Notes: generated by a model from the sequence alone, not told the origin. 64,000 nt of DNA from Symbiodinium natans (GCA_905221605.1 CAJNDS010002679.1:739501-803500); one strand, 5' to 3'; positions 11,812-25,989 are shown, numbered from the stretch's first letter. Made by a program: numbers and translations.

Positions 11812-12305
11812 TCCGCGCCCAGCTGGCAGCATGACGTCTGCGGGCTCAGGATGACAACAGAATCCTGATTCCGGCCAGGACTGGCCTGAATCCGACAGCC
11901 GGGCAGAGTTGTAGTACGATTGGCCCCGCTGCTTTGATCTTTCCAATGACATACACTGACACAGTGACTCAACAGCAGTCGCTATGCACGTTTACTATAG
12001 TCTACGGCGTGTCGTGAATCGACATGGGGCAACGTCATGAAGAATGGCAAGGCAACTGCATGGAAAAAAATTCTGCATGCTTGCATGAATCAACCCTCCA
12101 AGCTCCAGAGCTCAAGGATTCCAGACCCCTCGTTCCCTTCAGCTCTGCCTTTAAACCCTAAAACTTAATTTATAAAACAGTTTATTGGCAAATATGAGCT
12201 GAATGCTGCAGGCGCCGCGCCCCCCGCGAACAGCGAGCCCAGCCACAGCCCGCAGCTGTCCCTCCACGCCACTCTGCCTGTAATGTGGTATCCTGATTAG
12301 TGTGA

Positions 12306-12343
<38 letters not shown>

Positions 12344-13520
12344 ACTAAATCCACCCCCGTAATAGTGTTAAAAAAAGGGACCCCCCCAAACTAATTTTCG
12401 GCCCCGGGCCCCCCCCCCACCGGCTCCTCTTCATTTCCTCTCCGCTCCTCTTCCCTCTCCTCTTCCTCTCCTCTTCCTTTCCCTCTCCTCTTACATAATT
12501 AAGCTCAGGTAAGCTCAGATGTGAGCTCAGCTCAGGTAAGCTCAGGAAAGCTCAGGTAAGCTCAGGTAAGCTCAGTACCCCCGACAACCTTGACATTATT
12601 GTGGGGGTGCAATTTTTTTTTTTAAATGGGGTTCGGGGCAGAACGTGGACTACCCCCTTCAAAATTTGATGGCTAGGCCTCCTCAGATAAGCGAAGTCAT
12701 AAGGAATCCTTGTTTTCCGGCCTGGTCGTCGACCCTGAACCCGGGAAGCTTGAAGGCCCGCCCCCCCCCCCTCCCCCCGAAAACCTTGACATTATTGTGG
12801 GGGTGCAATTTTTTTTTTTAATGGGCTTCGGGGCAGCACGTGGACTACCCCCTTCAAAATTTGATGGCTAGGCCTCCTCAGATAAGCGAAGTCATAAGGA
12901 ATCCTTGTTTTCCGGCCTGGTCGTAGACCCTGAACCCGGGAGGTTGGGGATGACAGCTCAGAACTCCGACTTGAAGCTGCTCTTCTTTTGCTCTTTTCTT
13001 TCATCATCTTCTTCTCTTTTTTTCTCTGTTCCGAAACCCATGCCCGAAAAACTTTACTTTATTGTGGGGGGGCAATCCAAGTTGGGTCTCCTGAATATTT
13101 TTTGGAAAACTTTTCATTATTGAGGGGGTCCAGACTAATCAGGATACGACATTATAGCCCCATTCATTGAATTTTGTGGGTTTAGGTTTAGGCCCGTTTA
13201 GGCGCATTTTGGGTAGCAGAGCTTTTTGTTGCACTATAGGGGGGCCGAGTTGACAGTTTCTAGTTGTGTGTTGAGCAACATGCGCGTTCACTCCGGCCCC
13301 TCAAAGTGCAAGCGCCAAACCTTCTTCGCCCTAAGCCTTGCGAACCCCAGCATCCCCAAACCACAAACTTGATAAACCCCCACATGACACCCTTCAAGTC
13401 CCCGATCGCCCCCCCACAGATGCCCTCAAGAAGCCCTAAACCCCAAACCCTAAACCCTATAAACCCTAAACCTTCAACCCTTCTACAAACCCTCCAATAG
13501 AGAGAGAACCCCCCCTCCAG
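11812..13520. other. Spacer with homopolymer runs and duplicated sequence
   Basis: No gene is recognised. The spacer contains an unbroken C run at 12308-12341, CTCTTCC-type repeats near 12425-12490, a roughly ten-base AGGTAAGCTC tandem repeat at about 12500-12578 and a duplicated 165-base block (listed separately). CCCTAAA-type sequence leads into the next gene at 13430-13480. Confidence 0.6.
12580..12946 (+). repeat. Direct duplication of a block of about 165 bases
   Basis: Two nearly identical copies, about 12582-12750 and 12780-12945, share ACCTTGACATTATTGTGGGG at their start and CTTGTTTTCCGGCCTGGTCG near their end. They are separated by a C-rich spacer. A third, degenerate start (TTACTTTATTGTGGGGGGGC) follows near 13052. 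No coding potential was seen. Confidence 0.8.
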
Positions 13521-16500
13521 GTCTGCCTGCTGAGCGGCCGGGGCCTGGACCTGCGCATGGCGGCCAGCGCAGGGCTGGCGGAACTGCGGTGGCGAGTTGA
13601 GGAGGACGTCATAGAGTGCGGTTTAGGGTTATAGGGTTTAGGGTTTAGGGTTCAGGGTTTGGGGTTTAGGGTTTAGGGTTTAGGGTTTAGGGTTTGGGTC
13701 TGGGGTTTAAGGCTTAGTGTTGAGTAAGAATCCGAATAATGGCAATACCAGTAAGAATCGTAACATAGTAATCGTAGTAGTCATAGTAGTAATGGCTGTA
13801 ATGGTAGACGTTTCAGGCTTTAGATCAGTGTTTTTGTCATTTTTTGCGGTGAGGGCTTTAGGGAGTCTAGGGCTTTAGGGCTTTAGGGCTTCGGGGGAGA
13901 CAGGGCCCAGCATTCCCAGCATAGGCTTTCGGGTTAAGCTCGGGCTCGGGTCTCTCAACCCCAACACATCAGTCCTTTAGGGTTTAGGGTTTAGGGTTTA
14001 GGGTTTAGGGTTTAGGGTTTAGGGTTTAGGGGTTTAGGGTTTAGGGTTTAGGGTTTAGGGCACCCCCTATATTCATCCTTATTAAGGACTGCTAATGGGA
14101 ACAAACATCCCAACTTAATCCCAAGACCCTAAACCCTGTAAACCCTATAAACCCTGTAAACCCTATAAACCCTATAAACCCTATAAACCCTGTAAACCCT
14201 ACAAACCCTATAAACCCTATAGACCCTATAGACCCTATAAACCCTATAAACCCTATAGACCCTATAAACCCTATAAACCCTATAGACCCTACAATCCCTA
14301 TAAACCCTAAAAACCTTAAAAACCGACCCCATAAACCCTACAAACCCTACAAACCCTACAAACCCTATAAACCCTAAACCCTAAAAACCCTAAACACCCT
14401 AAACACCCTGAATACCCTAAAATCCCTAATACCCTAAAAACCCTAAACCCTAAAGCCTAAACCCTAAACTCAACCCTCCTTGCAGGAGCTGGGCACCCGC
14501 AGCGTCGACCTGATCAGCCCCAAAGGCGACATCCTCCGCGGCGATGGAACTCTCCAGGCCCCCACCCGAGTCAGTTTTTTTTATTTTATGGGGGGCGGGG
14601 GGGTTTAAGAAATGGCATTTTGGGGTGAACTTCTGTAGGAAACTTGGAATGTGAAGAGGCCTGAATGAGTTATAAGGTTCTTAAGCTCTTGAGGGAGGGC
14701 GGTTCAAGGGGTGTAGCAACCTTAGGGGGTCTTAGGGATCCTTAGGGAGCAGTGGGGAGTGTTGGGGAACATTGATTTACATACCCCCTTAACAACCCTA
14801 CAAACATGAGGCCGAGAAGAGCAGCAGGTTTTTTGTCAACCCATAAACCCTAAACTCTATACCCTACACCCTAAACAATATGACAAGGAGGGGTACTTGT
14901 GTGAAGATCCCCGTGCGTCCCGGTCCTTTCCTAAATTTGGGTTTAAGTTCGGGGTTTAGGGGGTTTAGGATTTAGGGTTTATAAAGCTGCAAGTGTATTA
15001 AGTCTCAAGCGCAATTGGTTCATCCCAGCGTGCATTCATGTTGTGAGCCGTCGCTGCTCCCAGGCTTTTGGCCTGCAGGCGTCTGGGCCGCACCGGCCGC
15101 TGCTCTCTGGGCACTTTCAAAGTGCTGATCACTCCAACTCCTTTAACCAGTCTATCCTGAATCCCATGGACATTAAACCCCTGTGTGCATACTCAGTGTT
15201 AAATCCAGAAACCCCAAATCCGCACCCCGCAGAAGCTGTGAACTTTCACTTCTTGGTGGCGTCCCTGCGGGGTTGGGGTTTGGGGCTGACAATGTCAGGC
15301 CTCTAATAAGCACTGTCATTGTCCCTATATATACTTCCAAGCGTACCGAGGATGGCGACTTGCTGCAGCTTGCCCTGCACTGGCGTAAGGGCTTACGCCT
15401 GGGGGGTCTAAGGATTGCTTATTACAAGTGAGTAGCAGAGCGCAGCCAGAGTTAGAGGGATCTGAAGCTCAGGTTGCGTTGCGTCAGGTTTTGGGGGGAG
15501 GTCGATCAAGGTGTGGGTTCTGTTAGGGGTCTCTGTTACTGTGGCAGCACCAAAAAAGTGTCCGTAATTGTGGGGCACACCAGTCGTTAGGCATGGAAGG
15601 TCGGAATGACACTTTGGCATGCCCCAAGGTACGCGACGGTCCGGAACCGTCCCACCATGGTGACCAGCCGGCACTGCAACGCCCTGGTCTTGATTGAGCA
15701 GGATGGCACCGTGCAGGTGCCCCCTTTGCTTTTGTTTTGGGTGTCAGAGCTTTTCAGCAAGAAGGGTTGGTGACTCAGTGGTACTTTTTTCCTTTTTTTG
15801 TTCCAAGGTTCCCTTAAAAAAGTAGCCAACCCCCAAAAAATGGCCTGGCTACCAAGGCAGTGGTTGGTAGAGTTCATCTACGAATTGCCTAAGAACCCCC
15901 CCCCCCCCCCCCCGAAACAAGTTCTTCCTTATAAGGGTCATACAGGGATGTTTTTTTGTTTTTTTTTGGTTTTTTTTTGGGGGGGGGTTCTGAAGCAAGC
16001 AGTCATGCTTTGTAGCTGGAAGCGGTTTGGGAACGGAGTTTATAGTTGCGGAGTCAGAGCCTCCTCCCAACTCCATGGTCAGGAGTCTTCTGTCAAGCCA
16101 GACTCCTTAATAGCCCTAAACCCTTATAAACCCTGAACCCTATAAACCCGCAACCCCTAAACCCTTAAATCCCTAAACCCTAAGCCATGAAAGGCCTGGG
16201 GTGAGGCGCCGCCTGGCCAGATGCTGCTGAAGGCTATTCGGGGTAGGGTTAGGAATCTATCCGCGCTCAGGGGTGGCCTTTGTTCGGGTTTGGGGTGCGC
16301 GTAGCCTGAGCAGTAGGCTTCAGGCTTTAGGGTATCGAACTCTAAACCTTAAACCCTGAACCCTAAATAGGCGATGTAGGCCGCAGGGCTTGCGGTTTAG
16401 GGGAATTCTTGTTTCGGGGTTCGCAGCAGGCTACACATTTTCGTCGTAGTTTGCAGCCAAGAGCAGCCCCCTGCGCGCTTCATCGTGCCACTACCCCTTA

Positions 16501-19500
16501 ATTCATGAACATTCACTAAACTGCAATGGGGTTCCTTGTATGGTATATCAGGAATATTCCTTCCTTAAGGAGTCTCGGAGTCTCTGGATAGGGTTTAGGG
16601 TTTAGGGTTTAGGGTTTAGGGTTTAGGGTTTAGGGTTTAGGGTTTAGGGTTTAGGGTTTAGGGTTTAGGGTTTAGGGTTTAGGGGATCTTTGGATTGTAA
16701 GCAACATTCCTGAAGTAAGGAGTAGTGGAGTCTCTGGATCTTATGAATCGTTGGAGTGTTCGAGTTGTTTTTTTTTAGCCCTAACCCTAAACCCTAAACC
16801 CTAAACCCTAAACCCTAAACCCTAAACCCTAAACGGGATCATGGGAGTGCTCGAGTTTTTTTTCGGAGGACGTCCGGCGCATGCAGATCTCCGCCGGGGC
16901 CTGTGCCGCCATCCTGGCGGATTGCTCGGTGTCGTCCCTTGGCGGTTTAGGGTTTAGGGTTTAGGGTTTAGGGTTTAGGGTTTAGGGTTTAGGGTTTAGG
17001 GTTTAGGGTTTAGGGTTTAGGGTTCTTAGTATGATACCATTATTCTTTTTGTTATTACTATGATTATGATTATTGTTGTTATTGCTATTATTGCTATTCA
17101 AGACCCACAAACCCGTATATGCCCTGGAAACCCCCACTGCCATCCTTACACCCGTAATCCCAGAAACCCGACAACCTTGTGTTGTATCCGTTTAGGGTGA
17201 GGAAAAATGAAGGGCTTCGTGAGGCATTGGGGAGTGTTTCAAGACCCTACAAACCAGTGGCCTTATAAACCCTGATGCCAACACAAAAACCTAATCCCAG
17301 AAACCCGGCAACTTCGCACAAATTCCTTCTCCTGCTCACTTTTCGGGGTGCAAGGCCCCCTTATCAAGTAACCGTGACCTTATTATTTTTATGGTACGAA
17401 GGGACGCCGAGTTTGAGGCCAAAGATGAAAGGTTTGTTGAGGCGTTGGGGGGTGTAGCCGATCTTGACCGTGCCATGCAGCCTGTTCTTTCAAGCATGAT
17501 CCCTATTCAAGGTTGAGTTGTGGGGTGGGTTTAAGCCCTCGAGCCAGAATCCTTATAAGCCCTGAACCCTAATCCCTGCGAACCCCTTTCAGCCTAGCAA
17601 GCCTCAACCCTGCTGACACCCTTACAGCCCATGGCCACCGTGCTGGGCGCCAGCCATGTCACTCCGGAGGACTACGATGTTCCGGAGCCGGATCGGAGGC
17701 CGGGCGCGGCGCCCCCAGGGCCGAGACAGCCCTCCCCCTGGGTGGTGCATGGCGCACTGATTTTGGCGCAAGTGATCTTCGGATCATCCTCTGTGGTTGG
17801 CAAGTTGGGCGTGGAGAAGTTCAATCCCCTGCTATTTGCCTTGATCCGCGAAGGGGTGGCGGGACCCTTGCTGCTGGTGATGGCCCTCGTCTCCGATGGC
17901 TGCTTGAAACCTGCTGATAACGACTGGAATTTGATCCTGTTGATGGGCTTCTGCGTCTTCTCCAACCAAGCCTTCTCCATTCTGGGCATCAAGTTGGCAG
18001 GGCCAGTGATCAGCAGCGCCTGGCAGCGCCTTAGTAGCTGAATGAGTACACTTTACACTTCTTGGGATACCAGAATCCCCTACAGAACTGAGATTGTACA
18101 CTTTTTTTTGGGGCTTATGAACTCAGCAACTATAACGCTTAACCCTCTAAAAACCCTAAACCATAGAAGGTGCTCACAGCCAATCTTCACCTTGGCGATC
18201 AGCCTTGTTCTAGGCTGGGAAGCACCCACTTGCCGCAAGGTGCTGGGAATCTCGGACCTCGAGTCGGCCTTCTTTAGGGTTTAGGGTTTAGGGGTTTAGG
18301 GTTTTAGGGCTTAGGGCTTAGGGTTTAGGGTTTAGGGTTTAGGGTTTAGGACCCGGAGTAGGGCCCTTATTTCCTTTTTTGTTTAGGGTTGGGGTTCCCT
18401 TATAATCCCCTTAAAGCCAAAAAAGAGGCATCTTTTTATTCCTAGGTTACTCCTGGGTCGAGGAATTCTACTGTCCTTCGTCAGTGGGGCCTTTCTGGTG
18501 ATCTACGGCCACCAGATCGGTGATGCTGGGGCCATGGGGAACATCTTCTTGGCCTTCAACTGTCCCTTGGACTTGAGCTTCACAGTGGCTTCAGATTGAG
18601 GGTTTCGAGATTGAGGTTTCGGGGGGGGATTTTTTTCAACTTTTCCAGGTTCGGGTGCCAACCAGGTAGTGTGGCATACTCTCTCTTGCATCAGTTGTTC
18701 AACATGGGCCCTCAGATCCTTGCGAGTTTCTACTAATCAATTAACTAACTAATTAATTAATTAAAATTAATGAATTAATTGAGGAATTAATTAATTAATT
18801 TCTAATTAATTAATTAACTAATTAATTAACTAAGCCAGTTACGGATCAGGCACCTACAGCTCATTCCGGGCTCTGTCGCAACCCCGAGGTCTGGGCACCT
18901 CGCTCTACGTGATCTTCGCCAAGGTCGCCTTGAAGCGCTACCCTCCGATGACCGTAACCGCCTGGGCTATGATGGCGGCGAGCTTGATGATGGCCTTGCT
19001 GGCAGGAAGCTTGGGCAACTCGGACCTGGAGAGTAGGCCCTTATTTCCCTTTTTTTTACAGGGTTGGGGTTCCCTTCAAATTCCCTTGTAGGCCCTTATT
19101 TCCTTTTTTTGGGGTTGGGGTGCCCTCATAATTCCCCTTAGAACCAAAAGGGCACCCTTTTTATTCCTAGGTTACTCCTGGGTCTAGGCAACAACTGCGC
19201 AGTGATTCATTTTGTCTGCCCACCCTCGGGGGACCATGATTTCAGATGCGGAAATCTGGAGACCTCCTGTTTGCCGTGGCATGTGCCCAGCACCGCACTG
19301 CCGTCCTTGATCTACTTCGTCTTGGGCAACAGCATTGGAGCATACCTGCTGATCACATGGGCCAACAGCTACGCCAGGGCCGGCTTCGTGTTGGCCTACA
19401 CGGCCCTGCAACCCTTCACCAGCACGGTGCTCAGTGTGATTCTGATCCTAGGATGGCAGGTGAAGGGCTTGGAGATGCCTGGCTGGAATGCCTTGGGCTG

Positions 19501-22500
19501 CATCGGCATCTTGTTGGCCCTGGTTCTGCTGGTTTGGGATGGAAAACGCCAGCATGAGGTGGATGAAGCCAGGAAGTTCTGCAGACTGGAAGCTGGGAAG
19601 CTAGCTGGCCATTGGTCGTCCTACGCACAGGTGGCGCAAAGAAAGTGGGACGGACATCAGAGAGTCGCTCCCTATAAGAGCCAGCCCTTGGGGACTGGTT
19701 GACCCCTACAAGGGTTCACGGTTCATGCTTTTTCTGAGCAAGATATTGCGGCATCGAGTATACTTTCGGGACTTTCCCTAAACCCTAAACCCTAAACCCT
19801 AAACCCTAAACCCTAAACCCTAAACCCTAAACCCTAAACCCTAAACCCTAAACCCTAAACCCACAAAGGGCTTAGGGTTTCAGGCTCCGGTGATATGATC
19901 CCAGAGGCTCCTAGAGGGTGGGGCCCCCTAGTTCAAAGTAGAGTTATAAGGGCCCTAAATTGGGTTATAAGGACCCTAAGTTAGGTTATAAGTCCCTTAA
20001 CTACAGTTAGTATAGTAAGGGGGCCCCACCCTGTAGAGGCACAAAAATCCCCTCACTGCCCAGGACCTGGGGCCACGCCGACTTCGGTGGCGAGGGTGCC
20101 CCGCAGCCGAAGCTCTCCAAGGTTCCTCACCTTTTAGGGTTTAGGGTTTAGGGTTTAGGGTTTAGGGTTTAGGGTTTAGGGTTTAGGGTTTAGGGTTTAG
20201 GGTTTAGGGTTTAGGGCTGGGGTTTAGGGTTTAGGGTTTAGGGTTTGTTTTTTTTGCTTTGGGTTTAGGGTTTAGGGTTAAACGGGTTTAGGGCTAGGAT
20301 ATCCGGCTTTTTTCCGGAGATATAGCCCTTATAGCCCATCTAACGACGACTTCGTACATATAACATAAGCAAATAGGTATGAACAACCTAGCGAACATAG
20401 CATGTGTATGTGTGTATATACTGTATGTTATACATATCATCCAGTTTGTGTATGTGTATATCTATATCCACGTATACATATGTATATGCATGTGTGAAAA
20501 GTCTATGTGCCCTTAGAAGACGATGAAGCTCCACCCTAAACCCTAAACCCTAAACCCTAAACCCCAAACCCTAAACCCTAAACTCTAAGAGAAACCGGAT
20601 CTTTGCCAGGTTCGCGATCTCGAGGCGACGCAAAGGGCCTTCGCGGCGATCTGCGAGGCTGGGACTTTTAGGGTTTAGCGTTAAGGGTTGAGGGTTTAAG
20701 GTAGGGGGGGTTTGGGCATTTAGGGATGTAGGTGTGTTGGGGGTTTAGGGTTTGGGTGTTTTTGGTTTCGGGGTTTTGGGCCTACGGGTTGAGGGGTTTA
20801 GGGGTTCAGGGTCTTCTGGGGTTTGGGAGTTGAATGGGGGGATGGGGTCTTGGGCGTCAGAGGGTTAGGGCTTTGGGGTTTACAGTTTTTTTTTTTTTTT
20901 TTTTTTTCTGGTTGTTAGGGTTGAGAGTTTAGGGTTAGGGTGTTCTGGGATCTCGGGCTTAAAAGAAAGGGTTTAGGGTTCAGAGTCGATGGGGTTAGAC
21001 TTGAAGTTTTAGGTTCAGGGTGTTTGGACTGTTGGGGCTTATAGCGCCAAGGAGTGAGATTTTTCACAGTTTGGGACTTAGCGTTTGGCTTTCTTTTAGT
21101 GTGTAGGGTTCAGGGTTCAGGGTTCAGGGTCTAGGGTTTAGGGTTTAGGGTTTAGGGCTTAGGGTTCAGGGTTTAGGGTTTAGGGTTTAGGGTTCAGTTC
21201 AGCAAGAGTGAGTAAGCAGGAGTTGTCGCATGCTGTCTCTTCGTGTAGCTGGTCAGGGTTGCTCTTTTGTCTGAGATCCAGAAATTGTCAATTCTCAAAA
21301 TCACTGTCCTTTTTTGGGCCTTTTTAGTGACCCTAAAAGGGACCAAAATCACCAAATGAAGTTTCTATTCCTTCTGGGGGGCCTTGCGGAGACTTCTACA
21401 TTCTTGGGTGGCCGAGCCATATCCGTAACCTGCAACAACTCCATTCACCTCCTTTGAGCTCTCACCTGCGGCATCCCACATCATCCCACCGATTTAGGGC
21501 TTAGGGTTTAGGGTTTATAGTTTAGTGTTTACGGTTTCGGCATCCTTTCGAAGCGATAAGAACTTCCCTTAGAGTGGGCCGTCAGCGAACACCCTCAAGC
21601 ATGAATCCTGCGTCCTGACGCTTGAACCGGTCTCTTGAAGCCTGCAGCCCTAACCATAAACCCGACACTGTCCCTGCTCATCCCAAGACCTAAACCCTAA
21701 ACCCTAAACCCAAAACCCTAAAATAAGCCCGAAACCACAGCGCCCCTTGGGAGGATCACTCGGTGGTCTGTTGGGGAGTGGCCGGTTTTGGCTCCTTTGG
21801 CTGGCACTACTTGGATCTATTGGGGGTCCTTTTGGGAGGGTTTAGGGTTTAGGGCTTAGGGTTTAGAGTTCAGGGTTTGGGGTTGGGGTTTAGGGTTTAG
21901 GGTTTAGGGTTCTGGCCATCCTGTGTGCAATCCGCTAGAGTAGCTCGTGTTTCGCATTGGGGATTCGACCACATCTGCGCGTCAGAGAAGCCTGACCTTC
22001 TAGCTTACCACGTTGGGTATAGGGTTCAGTATACTAGGATGCCCAGTAGTACCCTTATTCCCTTTTTGGGGGGGTTTAGGTTCCCTTATAAGCCCCTTTT
22101 GAGCAAAAAAGATACTGGGCAGCCTAGTAGGATTCAGCGTTTCGGGTGGGTTGAGGGCTTTATAAGCCAGAAGCCGCGGCAGGCCAGCCCCATGTTGCCG
22201 TGAGCCTTCCATGAAGGCTTTATCCCAAACAAAGCCCCCTAAACCCTAAACCCTAAACCCTAAACCCTAAACCCTAAACCCTAAACCCTAAACCCTAAAC
22301 CCTAAACCCTAAACCCTAAACCCTAAACCCTAAACCCTAAACCCTACCCCTAAACCCTAAACCCTAAACCCTAAACCCTAAACCCTAAACCCTAAACCCT
22401 AAACCCTAAACCCTAAACCCTAAACCCTAAACCCTAAACCGAACCGCACGGGCAGGTTTGCAGGTTACGGCCTGTTCTGGAGTACCTAAGTATCAGGCCC

Positions 22501-25500
22501 CGTTTGTTTTCAAAAAAGGACTTATAAACCTCAAACAAGCAAGCCTGCAAACCCTACAAGCCCTTACTCCTAACTTAGTGAACCTCCCTCAGCGTGGGAT
22601 AATCCCAGGGTTTAGGGTTTAGGGTTTAGGGTTTAGGGTTTAGGGTTTGGGGTTTAGGGTTTAGGGATCCCAAAGCTTCTTCAAGCCAAGGTGCAGACAG
22701 CAGCGGCGACTCAGCTATGAAAAGCCGGGTCTGTGTACCCATTAATACGAGGCCGAAGTGTACCTTAATGGGGGTATGTATGGGTCTCAAAGGGTGTTTG
22801 GGGGGGGGGGGGGGGGGGGTCTAGGTAGGCCCTTGCGATTTAGGAGTTTAGGCTTTACAACAAATTTGCCGGGTCTCATCAGAGCCAGCTTTAAGTCGGA
22901 ATCGAAAGCCCCCTCAATTCAAGCTGAGAGGGAAAAGCCCACTCAAACTTCAGAATAGGCGCCTTGGAGCCCCGTACAAACTCTCCAAACCCAAATCGCA
23001 TTGAACTCAACCACCCCCGAATCTTACCCCATTGTAGTATGAGCAAAAAAGTAGCACCTACTGATTTTCTTCTGCTGCATCCAAAGCATAAACAAGGTGC
23101 TCCCCAGAAAGGACCTTACAATACAGGGTCCAGGTAGAAAGCCTCAGGTGTTCAAGAGCAGCTCTGCGGTGTCCGGCGCCTGCAGTCAACGCCACTCGAC
23201 TGGAAGGGTTTAGGGTTTAGGGTTTAGGGTTTAGGGTTTAGGGTTTAGGGTTTAGGGTTTAGGGTTTAGGGTTTAGGGTTTAGGGTTTAGGGTTTAGGGT
23301 TAGGTCCTTTGGTTCGGCGGGTTTGGGATGTCAAGGGACAAAACGAGGGACCCTTATAAGGGACCTTAGGGGTTATTTAGGGGCATACAAATAGTACCTA
23401 CCTTGGGGCCTACATTCAATAAATAACGCGGGCAGTTCGGGTTTAGGGGTTGAGGTCTGAGGTGGGCCAATGAAGAAGGAATCTCTGCCTTCCTATCCAG
23501 AACCCCAAACCCTAATCCCTGAATCCGTATTTCCACACATCTTCATGCACAGCAGCAACAAACATCTTTCACTGCTGTAGGTAGATGACCGACTCTGTAT
23601 CTGGGGAACCTCTGCAACCCTCTACCCTAAACCCGAAACACTATTAGTAAACCACTCAACCCCTGAACCCTGAGCCCTAAACCCTCAACACCATATCCCT
23701 AAACCCCTAATTAAACCCTAAACCCTGTAAACCCTCTAAACCCTGTAAAAGCTAAACTCTGAACCTAGGCAACGCGCCTTCGCCGCGCTGCGGGCAGATG
23801 GCCGCGTGATCGCCTGGGGCAGCGAGTCTACTCCTGCACTTGGCTGGTTGGGTTGAGGGTTGAGGGTTTAGGGTTTGGGGTTCAGGGTTCGGGTTGAGCG
23901 TTTAGGGTTTAGGGTTTAGGCTTCAGGCTTCAGGGTTTTGGGTTTAGGGTTTAGGGAGAACATCTTCTCTTATAGGCTCCCTTGGGATATTCAAAAGGAG
24001 GTAGGGCTAAGGGTTCAGAGAGCCTATGTAGGAATATGGTTCAAAGCGCCAACCTGATGGGGTATGGCGGCCTTCACGCCCTGGCGCCGCGGCTTTAGGG
24101 TTGAGGTTCGGTCCCTGAGTCTACTTTCCCCCTATACCCCACCCCCCCACACATAGGGTTTAGGGTTTAGGGTTTAGGGTTTAGGGTTTAGGGTTTAGCG
24201 CCAAGCGCTGTCGGCCAAATTTCGCGGGTTGGGACGATGAGGAAGCCTAGGAGACGGCGTTTATCCGCACAAGCTGTTTATCCCAGCTGGACTTTTTGCT
24301 TTCACGACTTTTCAGACTCATCCGATATGAAAACGTCTTCAAGCATCTTGCAAAGCAGTGTAGGCAACGTGACCCTAGCCCAAACTCCAATGGCCACCAA
24401 TTCCTTGCAACCAGCATCGGGAAAAATCGTGTTAAACCCCAAACCCAAATCCTAAACCCTATGAACTTTAGACCCCAACCGCGAACCCTACAGAACCCGA
24501 GAAGCCCAGAAATGTAGGGGAGAGACGGCCCCAAAAAGGAAGCCTTCGGGGGCGACGCACGCGCGGTGCAGGACCAGCTTGTGCAGGCGCCAACAAGAGG
24601 GAGAGTGCTTTAGGGGGTTTGCCTCGGGTTTCGGGCACCTTGTTCGGAACGTAGGGGTAGGGGTGCGGTGGCTTTTCGGGTTTAAGGTGTTTGAGGGCTG
24701 AGTTTGCTTCGTAGTTCTACTGGGTTTAGATGCTGTTGGTTTGCTTGTCTTTGGAGAACGAAAGCGGAGCAGATGCCGCTGAAGCCAGAGCAACTCCAAC
24801 AGAGTACACGGCTCGCAGCTTGACTGCTCCGGTCTCCGAAACTGTACATGCACGTCAGAACCCACGAGCGCGCCGTGTACGCCGATCACCGACGCTTGTG
24901 TCGCAATTGTTCAACGATTGGTTTGTCTAGTTCTCGGTGCCCGCACCCATGACACCTGGTAGTCTGCAAGATACAGCCCTAATTACAACACCTACCACCT
25001 GACAAAGGAAGTCATAAACCCTGATGTGCGAAACCCTATGCCTAATCACTATAATGAGATCTGCACCCTACTTGCCACATGACCCTCCTCATGATATTCA
25101 TCACAAGAGAAGCCTAATCCATACTTACTAAACTCTAGTCCTAACATGTCCGGATCCTGACCCGAATCACCCTAAACCCTTAACTCCAAACCGTAAACTC
25201 TAAACCCCAAGCCCTAAACCCTAAACGCCAAACCCCAAACCCCTGAAGCCTGAATAAACTCCTCAATGTTGCTTCGGCCGCACAGGTCAAGAGGATCGAG
25301 TCTAATGGCTGGGCGTTCCTTGGAAGCCCTGTGAGTCCCCCCAAGCCTGCATTTTAGGGTTTAGGGTTTAGGGTTTTGGTGTTCAGTGTTCAGAGGCTTG
25401 AGGGCTGATAAGGGTTTGTAAGGGTCTATATGGGCGTATAATGGTTTAGGAGGGTTTATGAGGGTGTATAAGGGTTTATAAGGGGTTCATGTGGGCTTAT

Positions 25501-25952
25501 GGGTTTTTGTTCAAGGGTTTTTAGGGGCGTATAAGGGTTTATCAGGGTTGTGAAGCTCAAAGCCCTCTCACTCCTACAAGCCCTCCACGAGTTTAGGGTG
25601 GTTCAAGGGCTTAAGGGTTATGAGGGAGTAGGGGCTGGTAAGGGTTTATAAGCCAAAGCCTTAAGGCCTTAAACCCCAAACTCTACAGCCCTGTAACCCT
25701 GAACCATTAAACCCTAGCAGCCCTACAGCCCTAACCCTAACCAAGCTCCATATTCAAAAATGCGCAAAATACTCAACCATTCTAAAGCTCCTTAACCCTT
25801 GTCAAAACCCTAAAGCCCCTCAACCCTAAAACCCGTAAACCCTATAGCTCTCAACCCAAACCCTAAACCCTAAACCCTAAACCAAAACCCAAAAGCCCTG
25901 ACACCCTCAAACCCTCAAAATCCAGAAGCCCTATAGCCCAAACTCCTAAAAC

Positions 25953-25989
<37 letters not shown>

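Noticed and set aside
10528-11972. Long minus-strand ORFs of 173-281 residues over the GTPase gene
   Set aside because: Shadows of the high-GC plus-strand coding exon, which has recognisable domains.
14129-14332. Minus-strand ORF with a YRV repeat
   Set aside because: Translation of the CCCTATAAA tandem array.
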